From Romeriopsis sp046049545 (GTDB lineage: Bacteria > Cyanobacteriota > Cyanobacteriia > Leptolyngbyales > Leptolyngbyaceae): 26,939 bases of DNA. The position numbers and the translations under genes were made by a program. How positions within the stretch are numbered: the stretch's first letter is position 1; each line of letters starts with the position of its first letter. Shown one piece after another: positions 24,131 through 26,939 of this stretch. A model generated the notes under the pieces. It ran no database searches, was not told the DNA's origin, and was given only the letters and a program-made list of their open reading frames with translations. The stretch covers positions 1 to 26,939 of the forward strand of contig JBJORF010000061.1 in the NCBI GenBank assembly GCA_046049545.1, written 5' to 3'.

Positions 24131-24811
24131 ATGAGTGAACCCCGTCAAAATTGGGATTTAGGGCGTTTCGTGCAGACGCTCAATTATTTTGAAGCGATTC
24201 CTGTTGTTAATTGGATACAAGCCATGTTTCAGCCCTCGGTTCCCCTCACCCCCCCGCCGATTCAGGCCCAAGCGGGAGAACAAGTGCTGTTTCAGTTTCC
24301 CTTGATCACGGATCTGAGTCCGACCTGGGGGGCGGTAGATGATGTGGTGATGGGCGGTGTAAGTGATAGTCGAATTGTTCGATCGCCCGAAGGTGCTTGG
24401 TTTACGGGCAATGTTTCGACGGCGAATTCCGGGGGCTTTGTCTCGGTGCGGACGCGCAATTTTGAGCCACCGCTGGATTTGTCAGGGTTTCGGACGGTGC
24501 GGCTGAAGGTGAAAGGTGACGGTCAGCGCTATAAGTTTTTCCTGCGGAGCGAAGCGGGCTGGGATACGGTGGCTTTTGCCTATTCCTTTGATACGGTGGC
24601 TGGTCAGTGGATTAGCGTTGATATTCCCTTAGCCGCGATGCGCGGGGTGGTGCGGGCCAGGACGTTACCGGAAAATATTAAGTTGGATCAGCGATTGGTG
24701 CGATCGATGCAATTAATGTTGAGCAAGTTTGAGTACGATCGGGAATTAAATCCAGCCTTTCAGGCAGGCCCATTTTCGTTGCATGTTGAATCGATCGTGG
24801 CGGTACCGTAA
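24131..24811 (+). CDS. CIA30 family protein
   Basis: A 226-residue protein. Residues from about 55 to 222 match the CIA30 (complex I intermediate-associated protein 30) domain: WGAVDDVVMGGVSDS, GNVSTANSGGFVSVRT, the DLSGFRTVRLKVKGDGQRYKF region and the closing GPFSLHVESI. The fold is a jelly-roll related to carbohydrate-binding modules. Mitochondrial CIA30 helps assemble complex I; in cyanobacteria a role with NDH-1 is possible but unproven. No signal peptide is visible. The frame opens at 24068, but the ATG at 24131 gives a better N-terminus (MSEPRQNWDL). It stands alone between divergent DUF4912 and the next plus-strand gene. Confidence 0.85.
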   Translation: MSEPRQNWDLGRFVQTLNYFEAIPVVNWIQAMFQPSVPLTPPPIQAQAGEQVLFQFPLITDLSPTWGAVDDVVMGGVSDSRIVRSPEGAWFTGNVSTANSGGFVSVRTRNFEPPLDLSGFRTVRLKVKGDGQRYKFFLRSEAGWDTVAFAYSFDTVAGQWISVDIPLAAMRGVVRARTLPENIKLDQRLVRSMQLMLSKFEYDRELNPAFQAGPFSLHVESIVAVP

Positions 24812-25029
24812 ATTGTGGCAATTTCTTAAATTTTCTAGGGCGATTCAGGCTTCTACCGTAAGGCTGATGTACTAGGCAGGAAAGTCTCTATCTGAGGTTA
24901 GACTTATGCATCAAAATGAGGTGGCTTCTAACTTGGGATAGAGTGAGTGATGCCTGGGGTATGACTTAATGGCAAGCAGTGTCCGTCGTTTAGCTGGATG
25001 CTTGCTCTCCTATCCCCTTGGCGACTCTT

Positions 25030-26580
25030 ATGCAGCGGCTTATCTCACGGCAGCGATTTTTGAAATTGTTTACGGGTACGAGTTTGGGATTGGCGGCGAG
25101 TCAGCTGGGGCGATTCTGGGGGAACGATCGCGCCCTTGCCCAAATCCCCAAAATAAACCGATCGCCCCAAGGGAAACAGCGATTATCCCCAATCTGGCTA
25201 GAAAACCAATATCCCGGCACGATCGACTGGAAAATCACGCAATCAGCGGGCGATCGGGAAATTGAGGGCTACGCTTCCGCTACCAGTGTGAATCTGGGCG
25301 AGACCCTTCAGTTTTTTGTCAGTACGACAGCGGCGAATTATCAATTGGAAATTTTTCGCTTGGGTTGGTACGGTGGGCGTGGGGCGCGCAGTCGCACCGA
25401 TGTCGTGCAATTACCCGGCAAGCTACAGCCGATGCCCATGCCTCAGGGAGATACGGGGTTAATTGAATGCCAATGGCAACGATCTTACAGTTTGACCGTG
25501 CCTGCAAAAACCGGTACAGAAAAGTGGACGAGTGGTCTGTATGTGGCGAAGCTGACGGCGGCAACCGGCGGTCAATCCTATATTCCGTTTATTGTCCGAG
25601 ATGATGCGAAGCAGGCGGCGTTGCTGTTTCAGGCGAGTGTGACTACTTGGCAGGCTTACAATAACTGGGGTGGTAAGTCGCTCTATGCGTTCAACAGTAC
25701 AAATCAACAGGAAGCCTTCCAAGTTTCCTTTAATCGCCCCTACGGCGGCGGCGGTGATGGCGGTGCCTCGCTCACCGATCCCTTCCAGGGCTGGGAACTG
25801 AATATGCTCCGCTATCTGGAGCGCGAGGGATTTGATGTGAACTATTGCACCAATCTCGATACACATAAAAATATCGGTAATTTAATGCAGCGGCATCGGG
25901 CCTTTTTATCGGTGGGCCACGATGAATATTGGAGCTGGGAAATGCGGCGGAATGTCGAAGCCGGCCGCGATCGGGGCATGAATCTTGCTTTTTTCAGTGC
26001 CAATACCTGCTACTGGCAGATTCGCTTGGAATCGAGCATGATCGATAATGCGCCGCACCGCACGATCACCTGCTATCGCTACAACTACGAGCGTGACCCG
26101 GTTTACAGTGATCCCGCAAGGCAGCGATTGACCACGACCACCTGGCGATCGGCCCCAGTGAATCGGCCGGAAAATGCTTTGCTAGGTGTGATGTACGACT
26201 TTTACCCCGTGGATAGCGACATTGTGATCACGCAGCCGGATCACTGGATTTTTGCGAAGACGGGGCTGCGTCAAGGCGATAAGCTGATTGGTTTACTGGG
26301 CTACGAGGCCGATCGGGTCTTTGACAATGGTCAGTCGCCCGCGAATTTGGTCACGTTGGCGGCTTCTCCGGCGGGACGGGAGGATGGCTCGACGGGCTTG
26401 GCGAATATGACTTACTATGTTGCGCCATCGGGAGCGCAGGTGTTTGCTGCCGGGACAATTCAGCTCCCTTGGGGCTTGGATAACTACTACGCGGGGATCA
26501 CTCACCCGAATTTGGTCAATCCGCAAGTCCAACGCATGGTGCGGAATATTTTGTATCGGTTTAGTCGTGCCGCCGCTTAA
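25030..26580 (+). CDS. Exported protein with N,N-dimethylformamidase large-subunit-like domain
   Basis: A 516-residue protein. The N-terminus SRQRFLKLF (6-14) followed by a hydrophobic stretch and ALAQ resembles a twin-arginine signal in which Gln splits the two Arg, so Tat export is possible but not certain. The rest matches the C-terminal domain family of the dimethylformamidase beta subunit: an immunoglobulin-like part (about 45-175; LGWYGGRGAR), then TWQAYNNWGGKSLY, GHDEYWSWEMR (His297, Glu299, Tyr300) and NTCYWQIR (Tyr328). In dimethylformamidase iron is held by two Tyr and a Glu, so Glu299, Tyr300 and Tyr328 are candidate ligands. The substrate is unknown. The start is the ATG at 25030; the frame opens at a TTG at 25018. 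Confidence 0.8.
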   Translation: MQRLISRQRFLKLFTGTSLGLAASQLGRFWGNDRALAQIPKINRSPQGKQRLSPIWLENQYPGTIDWKITQSAGDREIEGYASATSVNLGETLQFFVSTTAANYQLEIFRLGWYGGRGARSRTDVVQLPGKLQPMPMPQGDTGLIECQWQRSYSLTVPAKTGTEKWTSGLYVAKLTAATGGQSYIPFIVRDDAKQAALLFQASVTTWQAYNNWGGKSLYAFNSTNQQEAFQVSFNRPYGGGGDGGASLTDPFQGWELNMLRYLEREGFDVNYCTNLDTHKNIGNLMQRHRAFLSVGHDEYWSWEMRRNVEAGRDRGMNLAFFSANTCYWQIRLESSMIDNAPHRTITCYRYNYERDPVYSDPARQRLTTTTWRSAPVNRPENALLGVMYDFYPVDSDIVITQPDHWIFAKTGLRQGDKLIGLLGYEADRVFDNGQSPANLVTLAASPAGREDGSTGLANMTYYVAPSGAQVFAAGTIQLPWGLDNYYAGITHPNLVNPQVQRMVRNILYRFSRAAA

Positions 26581-26939
26581 TGTTGCGGCTGTGCCTATAA
26601 TGAACGGGATGAATTGCAGCAAACCGTTCTTGAAAACGGAAAGGAACAGTTTCGGTTTAATGATGCCGAGGTTTATGGGCGAGCAAAGTGTTAGGAAGTC
26701 GTGAGCATTTGGGCGAGTCGTATTAGATATACGAGGAGCGAAAAGCGCAACAAGACTGACAACACAATTTGCCGCAGCAAAAACAGAGTTACTAGCTCAG
26801 CTAGTAAGCAGGGTTTTGCGTCCATAAGACTCAGCATCGGTGCGCCCTCGTCGCCGTCATTCCACCTCAGTCACGCAACGCATCGCCCACCCGGCATCGC
26901 AATCGCATATATTATTGGGCTACCCCGGCATTAAACGCG
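26581..26939. other. 359-base stretch at the window end with no supportable gene
   Basis: No reading frame on either strand has a recognisable product or ribosome binding site, and all three minus-strand frames are closed close to the right edge. A TATAAT hexamer lies at 26596-26601 without a matching -35 element. The palindrome TTACTAGCTCAGCTAGTAA lies at 26789-26807. A 48-codon hydrophobic minus-strand frame (about 26700-26850) is too weak to call. Confidence 0.55.
26789..26807. repeat. Perfect 19-base palindrome
   Basis: TTACTAGCT and AGCTAGTAA are exact inverses around a single C. It could be a dimeric regulator site or a short RNA hairpin; no T tract follows. Confidence 0.7.

Noticed and set aside
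26596..26601. Promoter of a small RNA at the window end
   Set aside because: TATAAT is perfect but no -35 element sits at a proper distance and no RNA fold or gene follows clearly.

Overview
The window looks like chromosomal DNA of a cyanobacterium, probably filamentous. The evidence is the palindrome GCGATCGC (HIP1) recurring across it, the minC-minD-minE cluster, a FurA-type regulator, an FtsH with cyanobacterial sequence features, a cyanoexosortase B gene set, and proteins of largely cyanobacterial type (DUF4912, PIN/TRAM, CIA30). Genus cannot be fixed from sequence alone. No tRNA, rRNA, CRISPR array, transposase or phage gene was recognised.

Region 1 (1-3.5 kb) is a cell-surface or exopolysaccharide cluster with lower GC than the rest. 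A truncated WcaF-like acetyltransferase and a YdcF/DUF218 protein lie on the minus strand. Divergent from them run an HpsJ-like membrane protein, cyanoexosortase B and its EpsI-like partner, packed as an operon.

Region 2 (3.7-7.6 kb) has ftsH with a clear terminator and strong ribosome binding site, a class IV aminotransferase-fold protein (aminodeoxychorismate lyase-like) upstream on the same strand, and a divergent TPR protein.

Region 3 (7.6-11.2 kb) is a tandem pair of secreted parallel beta-helix proteins that are close paralogues, preceded by a GC-rich palindromic repeat.

Region 4 (11.4-16.9 kb) is housekeeping: fur, moaB/mogA, a membrane PIN/TRAM protein, hemW, a site-2 protease family protein, a tiny Gly/Tyr/Asp-rich membrane protein and a tautomerase-fold protein. 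A 528-base gap without a convincing gene lies at 15.0-15.5 kb.

Region 5 (17.0-20.7 kb) is minC-minD-minE-aroE, the division-site placement system followed by shikimate dehydrogenase. MinC has about 180 extra low-complexity residues at its N-terminus and MinE has an acidic C-terminal tail of about 80 residues.

Region 6 (20.7-26.6 kb) has a DUF937 protein, an 835-residue membrane protein joining a phosphate-binding-protein-like domain to three DUF4912 domains, a CIA30-family protein and an exported protein resembling the large subunit of N,N-dimethylformamidase. The last 359 bases hold no supportable gene.

The most unusual items are the substrate-binding-domain/DUF4912 fusion, the extended Min proteins, the cyanoexosortase set with no cargo in view, and a series of unrelated 12-21 base short tandem repeats between genes.
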